Assembly: GCA_037975125.1 (NCBI GenBank)
Contig: CM075855.1
Coordinates: 109,272,745-109,336,744 of the forward strand
Direction of reading: 5' to 3'
Source: Latrodectus hesperus
Taxonomy: Eukaryota > Arthropoda > Arachnida > Araneae > Theridiidae
DNA length: 64,000 nucleotides
Shown here: in pieces, positions 38,120 through 51,099 of the stretch
Layout of the letters: the number at the start of each line of letters is the position of its first letter
Numbering within the stretch: position 1 is the first letter of the stretch
Notes under the pieces: generated by a model
Told to the model about the DNA's origin: nothing
What the model saw: only the letters and a program-made list of their open reading frames with translations
Databases searched by the model: none
Translations under genes and position numbers: made by a program

Positions 38120-38835
38120 ATGGAAAATATCCTTTATTTATTAACATGTATCATTTATCAAAAATTGAATAATTTTAAATTTTTAGGAATGGAGCCATAC
38201 CGTTATATTAACACTAAAATATTTCAATTTGGAATATTTCTAAAACAGTCAACCGAAATATTAATATTAAGTTGTAGTGCATTCAGTTAAGATTAAAATC
38301 TAGAAAAATATAAATGAAATTTCCTTAATATACTTTAACAAGGAAAAAGGTTTTTCCACATTCAGTAAATATAGATAATTGCAATCCGAAGATTACGAAG
38401 AGTTTATGATTGGATTGTAGTCAAATTACTTATAAATAACGAACAACTAACATTTTGATATAATTATATCTTATGGACTTTTTATGGCTGCACGTAGAAC
38501 TAGAAACGGATCATGATTAAGCAGAGAGAAATTTGATGAAAAATCAAATTGATAAGCGATAATTACGAAAATAGTTATAGATTTGTATTTGCATGCTAAA
38601 TTAAATTAGCATTAAGAAAGTTATCTCATAACAAGATTTTTAAGATAACTATCAATAAAATACTACTTAATTGGAATCGACGCTGCCAAATATCAAATTA
38701 TATGATGGAATATTTTTATACGAATGCTTGGTAATGATATCATTATTCAGGAAAAAGAAATTTTCTTTGTAAATTGCTTAAATTATTAATGAATCCTTTT
38801 TACGTTTAAGAAAATCTTCCTTTCATTAATTATAA
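38120..38835. other. AT-rich DNA, nothing recognised
   Basis: No feature is supported. Confidence 0.45.
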
Positions 38836-38836
38836 G

Positions 38837-39520
<684 letters not shown>

Positions 39521-39524
39521 TTAT

Positions 39525-39990
<466 letters not shown>

Positions 39991-40139
39991 AAAACATTGC
40001 CATTAGACGAGAATAAAAAAAGGGGAAACAAAGTTATTTGAAAACAAATAGACGCTTCAATAGATTTAGAGCAATATCGTGCTATCAAAAATAATGACAT
40101 AAGTTCATTATTGCCGGTAATAAGATAAAAGTCTCTAAT

Positions 40140-40640
40140 TTTCCTGGTTTTCGTGGATTTTTCTTTCCGTGCTCAATAACAATTCTTTTTCTCTCGGGGC
40201 AGAAATTGAATCACTTTATGATTTCTTGATAGGGAAAGACACATCAGCTAAATTGAACCATTACACGGGGATGTGAGGTCTATATTTACCGATAAAAAGA
40301 CAAACACAAAAGCGAAAGTTGTATATAACATCTCTGTCAGTAATTTATAAAAGAAAAGAATGGAAGAGAAGAAAAAAGAGAAATCTTAGCTATTCCTCCA
40401 CTGAAGTTTTAGAGTAAGATTCCACAGAATACGAGGTTCTTTGTGGCCGTAAAAACCTAAATGTCCGACTGTCCATCTGCTTCTTGGAGCCGAGAGAGGA
40501 AACACAAAGCTACATAAAACTTTATGAGTGCCACCCCCGCCACCCTCACCATTTTCGGCTGTCCATTATAGACACAGCTCTGCTAGCAGAAACTTTAGCC
40601 CAGAAGCTTTATGATCGAGTATTGTATGTCTTCACCTTAG
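40140..40640. other. Higher-complexity island, possible conserved non-coding DNA
   Basis: This segment is less AT-rich and non-repetitive (GTCCGACTGTCCATCTGCTT, GCCACCCCCGCCACCCTCAC, ACAGCTCTGCTAGCAGAAAC). It holds no long frame. It differs from all repeat families here, which makes it a candidate regulatory element of a distant gene. Confidence 0.3.
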
Positions 40641-40649
40641 TATTAGGTT

Positions 40650-41450
40650 ACTATTAACCTTCGCCTGGCTTTGCTGCAGCACAGCAAACTAAATAATTCA
40701 TTAGATTTGGTGCTTACCTGTCCAGTGGCGAAGCAACTAAGCCTTATTTATGGCGCATTTTGAAGATGGCCCTAGAAATATCAGGTAAAGTTGAACTTAG
40801 ACACGACCTGCGGATTTACTAGAAATTTATCTAAAGTTGATGTCGGAACTTTCTTGATTTATAATGCAGACTTTCGGTGTTTCCATGAGTGTTTCTTACT
40901 TTTTATAGGCTGTTTTTAATACAGTATTTCATATTAATATTTTTATAGACTTTACTTGCAATTAATTATCTGCTGATTGAGATATGGATTTATTTTAGAT
41001 AATTTTTTGTTTCATTTTATTTTAACTTACAGCTTACTTGATTATACGTACTTAAGCAAAACTGACATCATTAAAGTGCTGTTAAAAGATAATGCAGTGT
41101 ATAAATTTTACCTGAAGTCGACACATTAAAATTTTAAATAGTAATACACTTAAGAAGTGGAAATTAAAATAATTTTTTCTTCTCTATTTACATAGATAAA
41201 TTATATAAACTATGATAAAAATGAATGCATACATTCTTTAAGGAAATAATAAAATAAATAATCGCATAGTAATTAATTAATTCTACCTGAATGGAAAATT
41301 ATGTATATGATTTTAGTTATAGTACACCACTACCTATTTATGAATAAAATTAAAATTTTAATAAAATTATTAGATTCCTATTAAAGTACTCGTCAATAAT
41401 TTCTTTCAGAATTGAAAGATTGGTAATTAAAATACATACTACATACATAC
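40650..41450. other. AT-rich DNA, nothing recognised
   Basis: No feature is supported. Confidence 0.4.
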
Positions 41451-41454
41451 ATAT

Positions 41455-41617
<163 letters not shown>

Positions 41618-41619
41618 TT

Positions 41620-42295
41620 TATTTAACGTAAGATGTCATAGAAATTACACGGTAATTTCAGAAACATTAATTGATTTTATGCTGAAGTAAATGACAAATT
41701 TGTAATGCTTATGCTCTTATAAAATGTTATGCAATGCATTCGATGTAATGCTGTAAAAAGTTGCACATTGAATGTAGTTTAGATGTGTCATTAATTTTTA
41801 AATCTCAAAGTTTCAAGCTTATAAATAACTACACAATTTAACGTAAAAATAACTGTACAATTATATACATTTATATATTTTTGTTAAATTTCTTATTTTG
41901 TTTATCAAGTTGAAATAAAAATTGAGTCAAGTTGAAATGATTTTGTGACTCAACTGGTATGAAATATGTTTAAACCATAATTTAAAAATAGGAATTCATT
42001 TTTCCTGTATCACAGAGTTAATGTTATGCGAGGGAATTGAAGCGACAAATAATTCTTGAACTTAAAAAATAAAGATTAAGCAATTAATAAAGAATAATTC
42101 TTTCTTAGAATTGTTATTAAATTTTTAATATTTAGTTTTTGTGAAATTAACACACTTAAACATCAATAAATAGGCCTTATTAAATGATTTGAAAAAGTTA
42201 TTCATTAACATATTATATGTAAAGTATTATCCAAATGCTAATTATATCAAAAATTATCCAAGTACTTACAATAATTTATCATCATCACAGCGAAA
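41620..42295. other. AT-rich DNA, nothing recognised
   Basis: GTTGAAATRA repeated near 41912 and 41931 only. Confidence 0.4.
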
Positions 42296-42299
42296 TGTA

Positions 42300-43128
42300 C
42301 AGGATGATCTTTTTTAAAGTGACAGTGTTTGCAACGCCCTGTAGAGCGATCTAATAGCCGTGCTGAACTTGGTATTTAGTGCTAAACTTGGTATATAGAC
42401 TAATAAAAACACGGGAAAAAAAGTCAGTGAAAAAAATTTTAGTTTCAAAAATTGCCGCTAGGGCATTTTTTGACATTTTACAATGTATAAAATATGAGAA
42501 AAGGAAAATACTAACCCATAAAATTGTGCAGTTAAATTATTAATGTTTATTTACTACATTAACTTCCCCGGTTAGGAATTAGACCACATTCAATATGAGC
42601 ACCGTTCTCAGAAATAACATCGTGCATTCTGTGCACAACGTTCTCAGAAATAACACCGTGCATTCTGTGCACCACGTTCTCCACAGCCGTACGTAACATA
42701 TCACGAGGAATATCCAGCACTGTCTTCATTATGTTGTCCTTTAGAATAGACAAATTTGATACTCCACCAACATAAACGCACGTTCCGGTAACGTGAGAGG
42801 CATGGCCACTGGAGCTCATTTACTTCAGCTGAGATTATTTGTCAGAGCTATCTACTATTTGCATTTATAGCCCCTATTGCTGGCACTGTAATTGCACAAC
42901 ATTTGTATTTTTCTTTGAAACTTGTTTTTTATGGTAATTCTCGTTATTATAAGCTAAAGCACCATCACAAAATACCCTAGCGACTACTTTTAGAACTGAT
43001 TTTTTTTATTTACGGAATCTTTTTCCCCATGTTTTGATTTGTCTAAATACCAAGTTTGGTGTCATTTCGGCTATTAGATCGCGCTACAGTACGCTCCAAA
43101 CACTGTCACTTTAAAAAAGATCACCCTT
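42300..43128 (-). mobile_element. Tc1/mariner-superfamily element with long inverted repeats
   Basis: The ends are inverted repeats of about 125 bp. Both read GATCTTTTTTAAAGTGACAG then TGTTTG, then GCGATCTAATAGCCG and AAACTTGGTATTTAG, with few differences. TA dinucleotides lie directly outside at 42298-42299 and 43129-43130, the target duplication of this superfamily. Inside is the minus-strand C-terminus of a transposase. At 829 bp it lacks most of the gene, so it is a deletion derivative. Confidence 0.88.
42559..42819 (-). pseudogene. Transposase C-terminal fragment with in-frame duplication
   Basis: The 86-codon frame ends with VVHRMHGVISEN, VVHRMHDVISEN, GAHIECGL and a stop. The helix followed by (N/S)GAHIE is the usual end of IS630/Tc1/mariner-type (DDE_3) transposases. 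The 36-bp duplication (12 residues, about 42603-42674) is internal to this last helix. The DDE/D catalytic residues are not present. Confidence 0.65.
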
Positions 43129-43659
43129 TATATTAAAGTATCTATAAACTGTGTAAATACAGCTTAAATATCACCTAAGATAGGCGATAATTTTTTATAG
43201 AAGCAAAAGTTTATTTTTCCCTTGCGTACTTGATAGCAAAAAGCTAATTTTTTCTAAGACGTAACCTAATTGCCAAAAGTAAATTAATTATAATTTCACT
43301 GATGAAATAATTCAAAATTATTTTTAATGCATAATGTTTTGATTAAGGAGTGTTTCATTGTATTTATAACACTTTAACCATAAAGGGTGACCGTGGGATG
43401 GACAAATGACGACTCTTTTCTTTGGTGCGTCTGAATTCAATCCAAACTACTGTTGAACAACGGAAGTTAGGCGTTACGCTTCTGTATGCGCATCAGTTAG
43501 AAAGGGTGCTTGAAAGTTTTAAGGGTTTTCTTCCTTGCAACATCAACCCACTATCAATTCAACCGCCCGAAAGGCACTTTTTGTTATGGATGCTAAAGCG
43601 CCTTATAACGAACTTTGGTTTTTAGATTGTCCCCTTACTATGTCAAATTTTTATCATAA

Positions 43660-44512
43660 GAATATTCTAACCAAGACTAAAAGTTATTAAAGGTAGAAAT
43701 ATTGGATGTTTCTACTAACTTATGTTCCGAATGTTTAAATTTAAATGAAAATTTGCAATGAGCATGAGATTGCTCAATTTCAAGCTAAAAATTAATAAAA
43801 AAAATATTCCGTATGATATCAAACGTGCTTGATGGACTTTTTATCTCAAACAGAACTTTTCTTTTTTATATTTAGAAATATTATAAAATGAACACTAATT
43901 ATAGTTCCTAATATCTAAATTCTTATCAAAATTTGTTTGAAAAGATGAAAATATTCCCTTTAAAGCCGAAAATATAGTTAGAAGAAGAATATTTTATGTA
44001 AGATCAAAAGTGATTGAAAATAGAAATATTCGATGATAGACACTAATTAATGTTCTTAATGATTGAATTTAAAGCAAAATATGTAATGAAAAGGCGAGTA
44101 ATCAATTTAATCCCCAAAGTTTATAATTACAAAAATATTCTAATGAAGATCAAAGTGATTGTAATTAGAACTATTAAATGATTGACATTAATTAGTGTTC
44201 TAGGAACATTAATTGTGGGATTTCTTAGTCCTAGGCCCTAAACATTAGTCATAGGAACATTAATTCTGGGTTCTAGGAACATTAATATTCCATTTGAGAT
44301 CACATGACACTAATTAGTGTTCTAGGAACATTAATTAATGTCAATAATTTAATTGTTCTAATTACAATCACTATGTGATCTTAAGTAAAATTTTTTTGTT
44401 ATTATTATTTTTGGGGATTAAATTGATTATTCGCATTTTCATTACATATTTTGCTTTAAATTCAAACGTTAAGAACATTAATTAGTGTTTATCATCGAAT
44501 ATTTCTATTTAT
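43660..44512. repeat. Degenerate about 150-bp tandem array ending in a large inverted repeat
   Basis: Diverged units carry ATATTCTAAYSAAGA, AATAGAAATATTSGATGAT, ACTAATTAATGTTCTTAA and AATTTAATCCCCAAA in order (about 43665, 43860, 44000, 44145). The arm 44018-44200 (AAATAGAAATATTCGATGAT onward) recurs in reverse complement at 44330-44510, roughly 85% alike. The centre holds repeated CTAGGAACATTAATT words. The whole could fold into a hairpin of about 180 bp. Confidence 0.85.
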
Positions 44513-44799
44513 TTTCATGGCAAAGTTTACACTAAAATATAAGCGTTTGAAAGAAACATCGTCGATATTAATTCAACTAAAAATCATTTTTGATGCATAA
44601 ATAAAATTATTAAACTTGCATTTTAAAACAAAAATAGCTCATATAATCCATTTTATTCAAACATTTATTCCTTAACAAGAGCATTGTTTCGGTTGTCATA
44701 AAATGGACAATCAGCACAACGAAGCTATGATTTAATGCAGTGAAAGCAATTTCTTTGATAAAGAAATGCACACACAGTTTCCAAATCCTGACTTTAAAA

Positions 44800-45200
44800 C
44801 CTAACCTCGCGTTTAAGGAGAGCAATTTATAGAAAATTTATGGAGGATTGGAGATGAGGCCTTGAGTCCTATCAAAGCGACGGAGTTAGTGGAGGTGAAA
44901 ATCTTTCTTTTACAAATGGTTTTTTTCTCTGCTTCTGGCCAATTTCAATTGGGCGCCTTCACAAGAAATCCTAAACTACTTTTTGGGAATGAGCCACCGG
45001 GGTGAAATGAAACAGAGACGTAAATTAAGCAGAAATTGGGAGTTTCCGCGTAAGGCCCCACTCAGCGTCGATGATGGTCCATCGATATTTAACATGCATC
45101 AAGTTCCCAGAATAAATAATTTTACCTGAGCGGAAAAGGAAGGTTTGCTTCATTTGTGACAGGATTGGAATAGGGAAGCGATAAAAAAACTTTTAAATGA
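44800..45200. other. Higher-complexity island, possible conserved non-coding DNA
   Basis: Non-repetitive and less AT-rich (CAATTGGGCGCCTTCACAAG, GGCCCCACTCAGCGTCGATG). No coding frame of note. It is comparable in character to 40.1-40.6 kb and 62.7-63.4 kb. Confidence 0.3.
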
Positions 45201-45337
45201 AACAAGTTGAAAATAGAAAAATAATAAAGGAATTCGCATATGGACACAAAATTTCACTTTTACTTATTTTATAAATACGATATTAATAGTTTATTCTAGT
45301 TATGAAACTTTTAAGATAGAAAAAAAATAATCAACAA

Positions 45338-45490
45338 TTTTATGAAATTTAACGATTTTTTGAGCCTTATGTTTTACAAATCTGCTTTTTGTTATTTCAA
45401 CAAATTAAAAGAAAATGTTTATTGTTGGCTTAAGCAAGGCCTTAAAATTCTTATTAGATGGTTTTAAAATATTGAAAATTGCTTACAAAT
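45338..45490 (-). repeat. Dispersed repeat, copy 2 (partner at 26095)
   Basis: On the minus strand this contains GAAATAACAAAAAGCAGATT then TGTAAAACATAAGGCTCAAA and GCTTAAGCCAACAATAAAC, matching the copy at 26095 in the same order. Confidence 0.65.
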
Positions 45491-45544
45491 AATTATTTAG
45501 AATTCTATTAATTAAGGAAACTTTTAGAATATTAAATCGTCCTT

Positions 45545-45655
45545 GCCTATTTAGGGCACAGGTGCTGTATAATTCAGGGTCTCAAATTTTGAATTTTCTT
45601 GGAGACGACGAAATGTTGCCAAGATTTCTTAATGCCGCTCGAATATGTTGTAATT
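45545..45655. mobile_element. Family X inverted-repeat element, one end only
   Basis: GGCACAGGTGCTGTATAATT followed by CAGGGTCTCAAATTTTGAAT and TTGGAGACGACGAAATGTTG matches the left end of the copy at 13868. The opposite end is missing. Confidence 0.7.
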
Positions 45656-45659
45656 GTGA

Positions 45660-46180
45660 CTCAATAAATTCGTTTTTGAAAAACTTTACATATCTAAATA
45701 TTAACATGATAAATAAAGAGCGAAGATATATATATTTGAAATAATAAGATTTTTTTAAAATAATGGAACATTAGAACAGAGAGTGAAACATTAGAAAATA
45801 CGAATATTTTCCTTATTCGTATTCGTTTTAGAAATTACTTCGGAAACGAATGCAATTAAGGAAAATATAGGAGCTTCGAAAAAGTAAATACGAAATCTAA
45901 GAAAATCGGAATATGAATTCTGACGAAAATTCCAGAAGAATCAGAACATGAATACAAATGAAAAATAAAAAAACAATCTCAAAATAATAAATATAAATTA
46001 AAACGTACAATTTATACTGCTAATTATAATAATTTAAGCAAAACTAAATAAAGAAATAATAATTTTAAAAATGTATATCCAACTTATATAGTATTTTATT
46101 TTAATAATATAAGTTATAAAAACCCCATACATAAGCTAAAGAAAGACTTTGTCGACTAAATTTTAAATAGTAACTTTAAA
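45660..46180. other. AT-rich DNA, nothing recognised
   Basis: GAAACATTAGAA-type words repeat near 45765-45800 only. Confidence 0.4.
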
Positions 46181-46189
46181 TTAATCCCA

Positions 46190-46487
46190 ATTAATTTTTT
46201 CAATGATTTCCCAAAAAACATTAAATGGAAAAAAAATGGATTTATGGAATAAAAAGAATGTCAAATAAAATTTAAAATCCGTTTGACCATTATGTGTCGG
46301 CAATTTGCTTTTTACTTGTCTCCATGTGCTTTCAATAGTATTTGTATGGCATCCTGTAGTTGCATCCACGAAAGTGACTCTGTGGTTAACAGTCAAATGT
46401 TGATAACCCTTGCTTCCTAATGAATCACAAGCCTTCCAAGAATTGGAATAAATGGCTGTCCTTAGCTCAATCCAATGTTTAATAATA
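46190..46487 (-). pseudogene. Merlin/IS1595-like DDE transposase fragment
   Basis: The minus-strand frame reads AIYSNSWKACDSLGSKGYQH, LTVNH, TFVD, HTNTIESTWRQVKSKLP and TDFKFYL. This is the second half of the ISXO2/IS1595-type DDE domain found in eukaryotic Merlin transposons. The usual SDSW aspartate is Asn here, while the Glu of HTNTIES is kept, so it is probably inactive. The frame is cut at TA 46486-46487 by the mariner end that follows. I do not see the N-terminal half on the far side. Confidence 0.8.
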
Positions 46488-46945
46488 CGAGGGTTACTCT
46501 GAAATTTTTGAGAAACGCGCAGACGAGAATTTACAAAATAAAAATAACGGTTCAATTTTAAAGTACAAAGTATTTTAACACAGAAGACGATTTTTTACTG
46601 ACTTACTTCAACTTGTTTAGCGTGGAATAAATTTTAAACAGAAGAGAAAATGGAGTTGACGCGAGAACATTTTCGCGCTATGATTTTCTACGATTTCAAA
46701 GCAGGATAAAATCAAGAAGAATGCGTTCAACGGTTGCAATTAGCATTGGGTGATGAATCACCAGCTCGTGCTACTGTATTCAGACGGTTTAGAGAATTTA
46801 GAAGAGGTCGCAATTTTCTTCAGGATGAAGAACACATAGGAAGGCCGCCGTCGGCAGTCATCCCGGATAATGTGCTTGCCATACGAAAAATGTTAATGGA
46901 TGATAATCTTGACCTATCAAATGATACAGAAGGAACTAAACTTTC
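46488..46945 (+). mobile_element. mariner 5' fragment inserted in the Merlin-like gene
   Basis: The left inverted repeat CGAGGGTTACTCTGAAATTT starts right after TA. An ATG at 46650 begins MELTREHFRAMIFYDFKAG, then a stop, then CVQRLQLALGDESPARATVF and FREFRRGRNFLQDEEH, the first helix-turn-helix region of mariner transposases. Similarity to the copy at 61233 stops near 46943 (GAAGGAACTA). The second HTH, the WVPHxL motif and the catalytic core are missing. Confidence 0.88.
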
Positions 46946-46949
46946 CAAA

Positions 46950-47140
46950 AGGAAGAAAAATTACTTGACTACATACAAACAATTAATTGGAAGTATTTGG
47001 ATTTCAGCAGGAAATATCACAAATACTTATCTTTGTTCTAAATTATTGATTTATAAAAAAAAATTGCATCTCGTTTGCTATAGCATTCAACTATTAAATG
47101 TGAAGAATATTTTCACAGATAAGAACATGTAAATAATTGT
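46950..47140 (+). other. Open frame continuing past the mariner break
   Basis: The frame stays open to 47132 but the peptide (LSKRKKNYLTTYKQLIGS) is not mariner. It is chance readthrough into flanking AT-rich DNA. Confidence 0.5.
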
Positions 47141-47149
47141 TAGTCATAA

Positions 47150-49035
47150 TAATAAATAATTCTCAAGACAGCAGCATTTAGGATTAATTTATCTGTGTAG
47201 GAAATTAATTGTTTCATATTTCATTAAACTTAATTATCAAAGAAAATTAGAAAAATATTCATATAAGAGTAATGTTTAATAAATAGTTTTTCTTAAATCT
47301 TTAATAAATAGTTAGTCTTATTATCTAAATTGCTTATAGAACAAAATTAATTAGTTATATAAATAATTGAAATATTTATTTTATTATTTATTTAAATTAA
47401 AATATTTATTTAAATATTTATATTTCTAAAATGATTACTAATCTCTTAAAATTAAAATGTTTATACACTGTTTACTTTTGAAAAGATCGAATTTTTTCTG
47501 GAATACACGCTGAGAAACAAATAAAAAGGTAATACATTGAAACTCTTTAATTCTTGTATAACTGGAACCGTAATTTGAAAAATTGTCATTTTAGATTTTT
47601 CGTGTACTATTAATGTCTTGACTTACGTCAAAAATAATGCCTAGATAGTGATGAATACATCTATGCATTTAAGTGATTGTTATTATGAACTTGATTGAGT
47701 GTACAAAACCTAATTCTGACTTTGTCAGAAAAACCAATGGTTAAGAACTGGTATTATCTGTGATAAACATACGTATTTCTAAGTGGCTTTAAATTATTCG
47801 ATAAAATGAAATGAAATTTTCCGAAAAGAATAAAATGCATGATTTTAAAATATTTTTACAGAACTGCTTAAAAATAGAATATGCAATTTTGGTTCATTCT
47901 TATAACTAAGAAATATATTGGAATATATAAATTCGTTTTTCGTGATTTAAATGTTAATAAAAATATTGTGATAATAAACAATATAATTTTAAAAACAATG
48001 AATAAAAATGTTTTGATAGATCTACTTGAAAATACTAGCTTTTATTACATAAATTTCCCGTCATAACATAATCAGGATATTATTTTTAAATTGATTTATT
48101 TGTATAAGATAATTACAGAAATAAGAATTATATAAACTCGTGATTATATAGCCCCCAATCACAGTATCCAGTTAAGATCTCTTTCAATTGGATTACATGA
48201 ATATAGTAAATGGAAATTTCTTTCTTTAATAATCAAAACTTACGCCTTTTTTATATAGATTATAAATTAAAATTTTTAAAAATAATGTAGAATTTTTATT
48301 AAGGTTTTAATTTTAATTAAAAATTGCATTTAAAAATTTATTTGTTCAAAAATGCATATAAGAAAGAAAATAATTAAATAAAATATAGCTTGTGTAAAAA
48401 TTCAATATTTTATATGCATTGCTATAAGGAAATTAACGATTTTTGTTGAAGTTCATTAACTTTAATAATATCTTAAGCTTTAAGTGATTAAAGGAAGATA
48501 TATTTTTGTTTTGCTTACCTTTTTTCATGTTTGTAAGTTATTTGCCTTAGGAAATGGTAAAATGTTTTTCTTAAGAGTCTTAAAAACTTTTTTGTCGCGA
48601 AATATTTTGTTCAATAAAGGTTAAATGTAATATTACCGTATTTGTATATATAGTTTAAGAATCTAGTAAGTATAGTATAACCGAATTAAAATATTTCGTC
48701 GATGAGTTTAAAATTTGAAATATGGTAATAATGTTATTTCAAAATTTTAAATTACATTATCGAGAGATAAAGATGAAATATATTTTCCTTTTAAAAAAAT
48801 TAAATTTTCAATTATTAAAAGACAAATGTTTTAAAAAATGTCTTTCAATTTTTAATTAAAAAATTTTAATTTTAAAAAACAAAAGACAAAATAAATCTTT
48901 ATGATTGAAAAATTCCATTAAGATGATATGCTAAAAATTCTTTCTTAGTTAAATTATTAGATTGAAGTGATTAATTATTAATTATTAATTTATGTTTTAT
49001 ATTCCTAAATAATACAATATAATTATAAATAATTT
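47150..49035. other. AT-rich DNA, nothing recognised
   Basis: Many A/T runs and simple ATTTA words; no gene or repeat family is supported. Confidence 0.5.
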
Positions 49036-49181
<146 letters not shown>

Positions 49182-49189
49182 GATTTCAA

Positions 49190-49730
49190 AAGGTTCCTGA
49201 TCACAAAGAAAAACGTTTTAAAAATTCACTACCTGTGTTTGTTTGATTAGTTACTCGTAGATTTTATGCAAAATATAATATTTGGAATCAGCTCGACGTT
49301 CATAAATGCATACAAATCTCGTATTAATTTTGAAGAACATTGTGTTAACACAAATGGACTGTTACTCAACCTAAAATCTTGACTTTTTAAACAAAACATC
49401 TCATCTTTGTGGTGAAAAACCTATTAAAAAGACTGAAATATTCCTTGTTCCTTAAAAGTAGATTAAAGTCACCTACAAACATGTTAACAGCATTACTATC
49501 CAAATTTGAGCAAAATGTACAGTGAAAATGTAGGTGCAAACAAAAGACAGAGGTTGTACCAAAAAAATGCTATCCCTTCCAACTCATTAATGAAGAAGAA
49601 ACTGTTCGTGTCTATTTGTTACTCAGATCAACAATTTATTGTCAGCAAAGCCAACAATTTGATGTTGAGAGAAATCTTGCAAACAATTCTTGAAATCTTA
49701 TTTTATAAAATTAAGAAAATATAAGAAAGT
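49190..49730. other. AT-rich DNA, nothing recognised
   Basis: A 72-codon frame at 49506 shows no recognisable features. Confidence 0.4.
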
Positions 49731-49742
49731 TTTATTGACAGT

Positions 49743-49984
49743 ATAGGCCAAGGTGGGCCGATCTGGCAGCAGAACTGTTAGTGCTCTTGCCTCCTGTTCA
49801 ACAGTTCGTGGGTTCGAATTCCACCTTGGCCATGGATGTTTGTAGAGGTCCGCAATCCACTTTAAACCATAGGTCCCGATCTAATTAGCCCTCGAATACA
49901 AAAAATGAGCCTCGAGCGATAAACAAACCTAACCGGCCATGGTGGTGCTAAAAAAAAGATCATCGTTCGGTAACATGTAAGAAG
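49743..49984 (+). mobile_element. tRNA-derived SINE, family A, with target duplication
   Basis: The head has a B box GTGGGTTCGAATTCCACC at about 49808-49825, followed by GGCCATGGATGTTTGTAG, AATCCACTTTAAACCATAGG and TAATTAGCCCTCG, as at 6470. The repeat TATTGACAGT lies at 49733-49742 and 49985-49994. The 3' part is shorter than in the 6470 copy. Confidence 0.9.
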
Positions 49985-49994
49985 TATTGACAGT

Positions 49995-50600
49995 GGCCAC
50001 ATCTGTGGTACATCGGTTCTCAGATGCGGCTGGCTGGTTGAATTTTATGGTTCAGATGAGGCATACTTAATAGGCTATATCAATGTTCAAAAATATTAAA
50101 TTTTGAGTAGCAAGAAAGTAAGTTTTGTCACAGAAAATTCTCTTTATCACCAACGAATGAAGTTTTGTTTTGTGAGTTATAACATTTGGGATCAGGTTTT
50201 GTTTTATTCTAGACCATTATCTCCAAACGTGTCTTGATTTTTAGATGATTGATGTTTCCGAACATTCTTGTCATTGATGCTTCTGAATAATATGTGAGCC
50301 AATGCATATAACTTTAGCAGAATAGAAACTTCTAGTTCAACAGAATACGTTCCACACTTGTTCAGATGTCATTATGACTGTCTTTTTATTCAAAGAGACT
50401 TTTCTAGATACACTAGCAATACTGTTTTCCTTGAAACTCCAATTTATCACAGCTAGATTTCTATTTATGGAACTGCGTTATAGACCAAGTCGTATAGAAT
50501 CATTTAAAGACATGGAAGAACTGGAATTAATGATCATAAGTGTGATAAAATCATTTTTAATAGGCCTACTTAAATAGACTATCGTGAATTCTGAGCAGAC
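49995..50600. other. Mixed DNA, nothing recognised
   Basis: A 67-codon frame is present but not recognisable. Confidence 0.4.
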
Positions 50601-50603
50601 TAT

Positions 50604-50737
50604 TGATCTGTTGTTGTTGTTGCTTATGACACTTGGACAAGCCACGCTCGCTATGCCGTTGGCAGTGCGAATTAAGTCAAGAGAGAGCGTCTTTCGTTTG
50701 GAACAGAGCACCACGAAGGTGAAAGTACGACTTTGCT
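50604..50737 (-). mobile_element. SINE family D, 3' part
   Basis: On the minus strand it runs from AGTCGTACTTTCACCTTCGT through GCGAATTAAGTC-type sequence complements to TGGCTTGTCCA (stem-loop) and a (CAA)n tail. It is 5'-truncated. Confidence 0.85.
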
Positions 50738-50779
50738 CTTTTTTAAATATCATTTTGATGTGTGCCTCGTCATTTTGAA

Positions 50780-51095
50780 CCACGGTCAGGTGACGAGGTC
50801 ACACCTGAGCTGGCACCCTACTCTCCACATTCACATTCACGCCACACTAGTGGAAGGACTTTGGGCGTCACATATTAACGTGGACACGTCCCAAACCCTT
50901 CAAATCAATGTCAAAATTGAGGCAGTGGATCTTCTGGTGGGGCCATCTATCGGAGGAATTTAGATCAAAGTCGTACTTTCACATTCGTGGTGCTCTGGTT
51001 AAACGAAAGACGCACCTTACTGACTTATGCAAATTCGCATAGAGAATGGCATAGTGAGATTGGTTTTGTTCAAGTGGCATAAGTAATAGCAACAC
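50780..51095 (+). mobile_element. SINE family D, variant head
   Basis: The body CCATCTATCGGAGGAATTTA, GTCGTACTTTCACATTCG and CGAAAGACGCACC matches family D. The front (GGTGACGAGGTCACACCTGA, GGACTTTGGGCGTCACATAT) differs from the copy at 10247 and lacks a clear B box. It ends GGCATAAGTAATAGCAAC. It stands head-to-head with the minus-strand copy just upstream. Confidence 0.75.
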
Positions 51096-51099
51096 GTGT

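Noticed and set aside
43380..43640. Another transposon like the one at 42300, starting TAAAGGGTGACC
   Set aside because: Only about 10 bases match the element end, and no matching right end was found.
46734..47132. 132-codon protein gene
   Set aside because: The first half is mariner transposase and the second half is readthrough into non-homologous AT-rich DNA.
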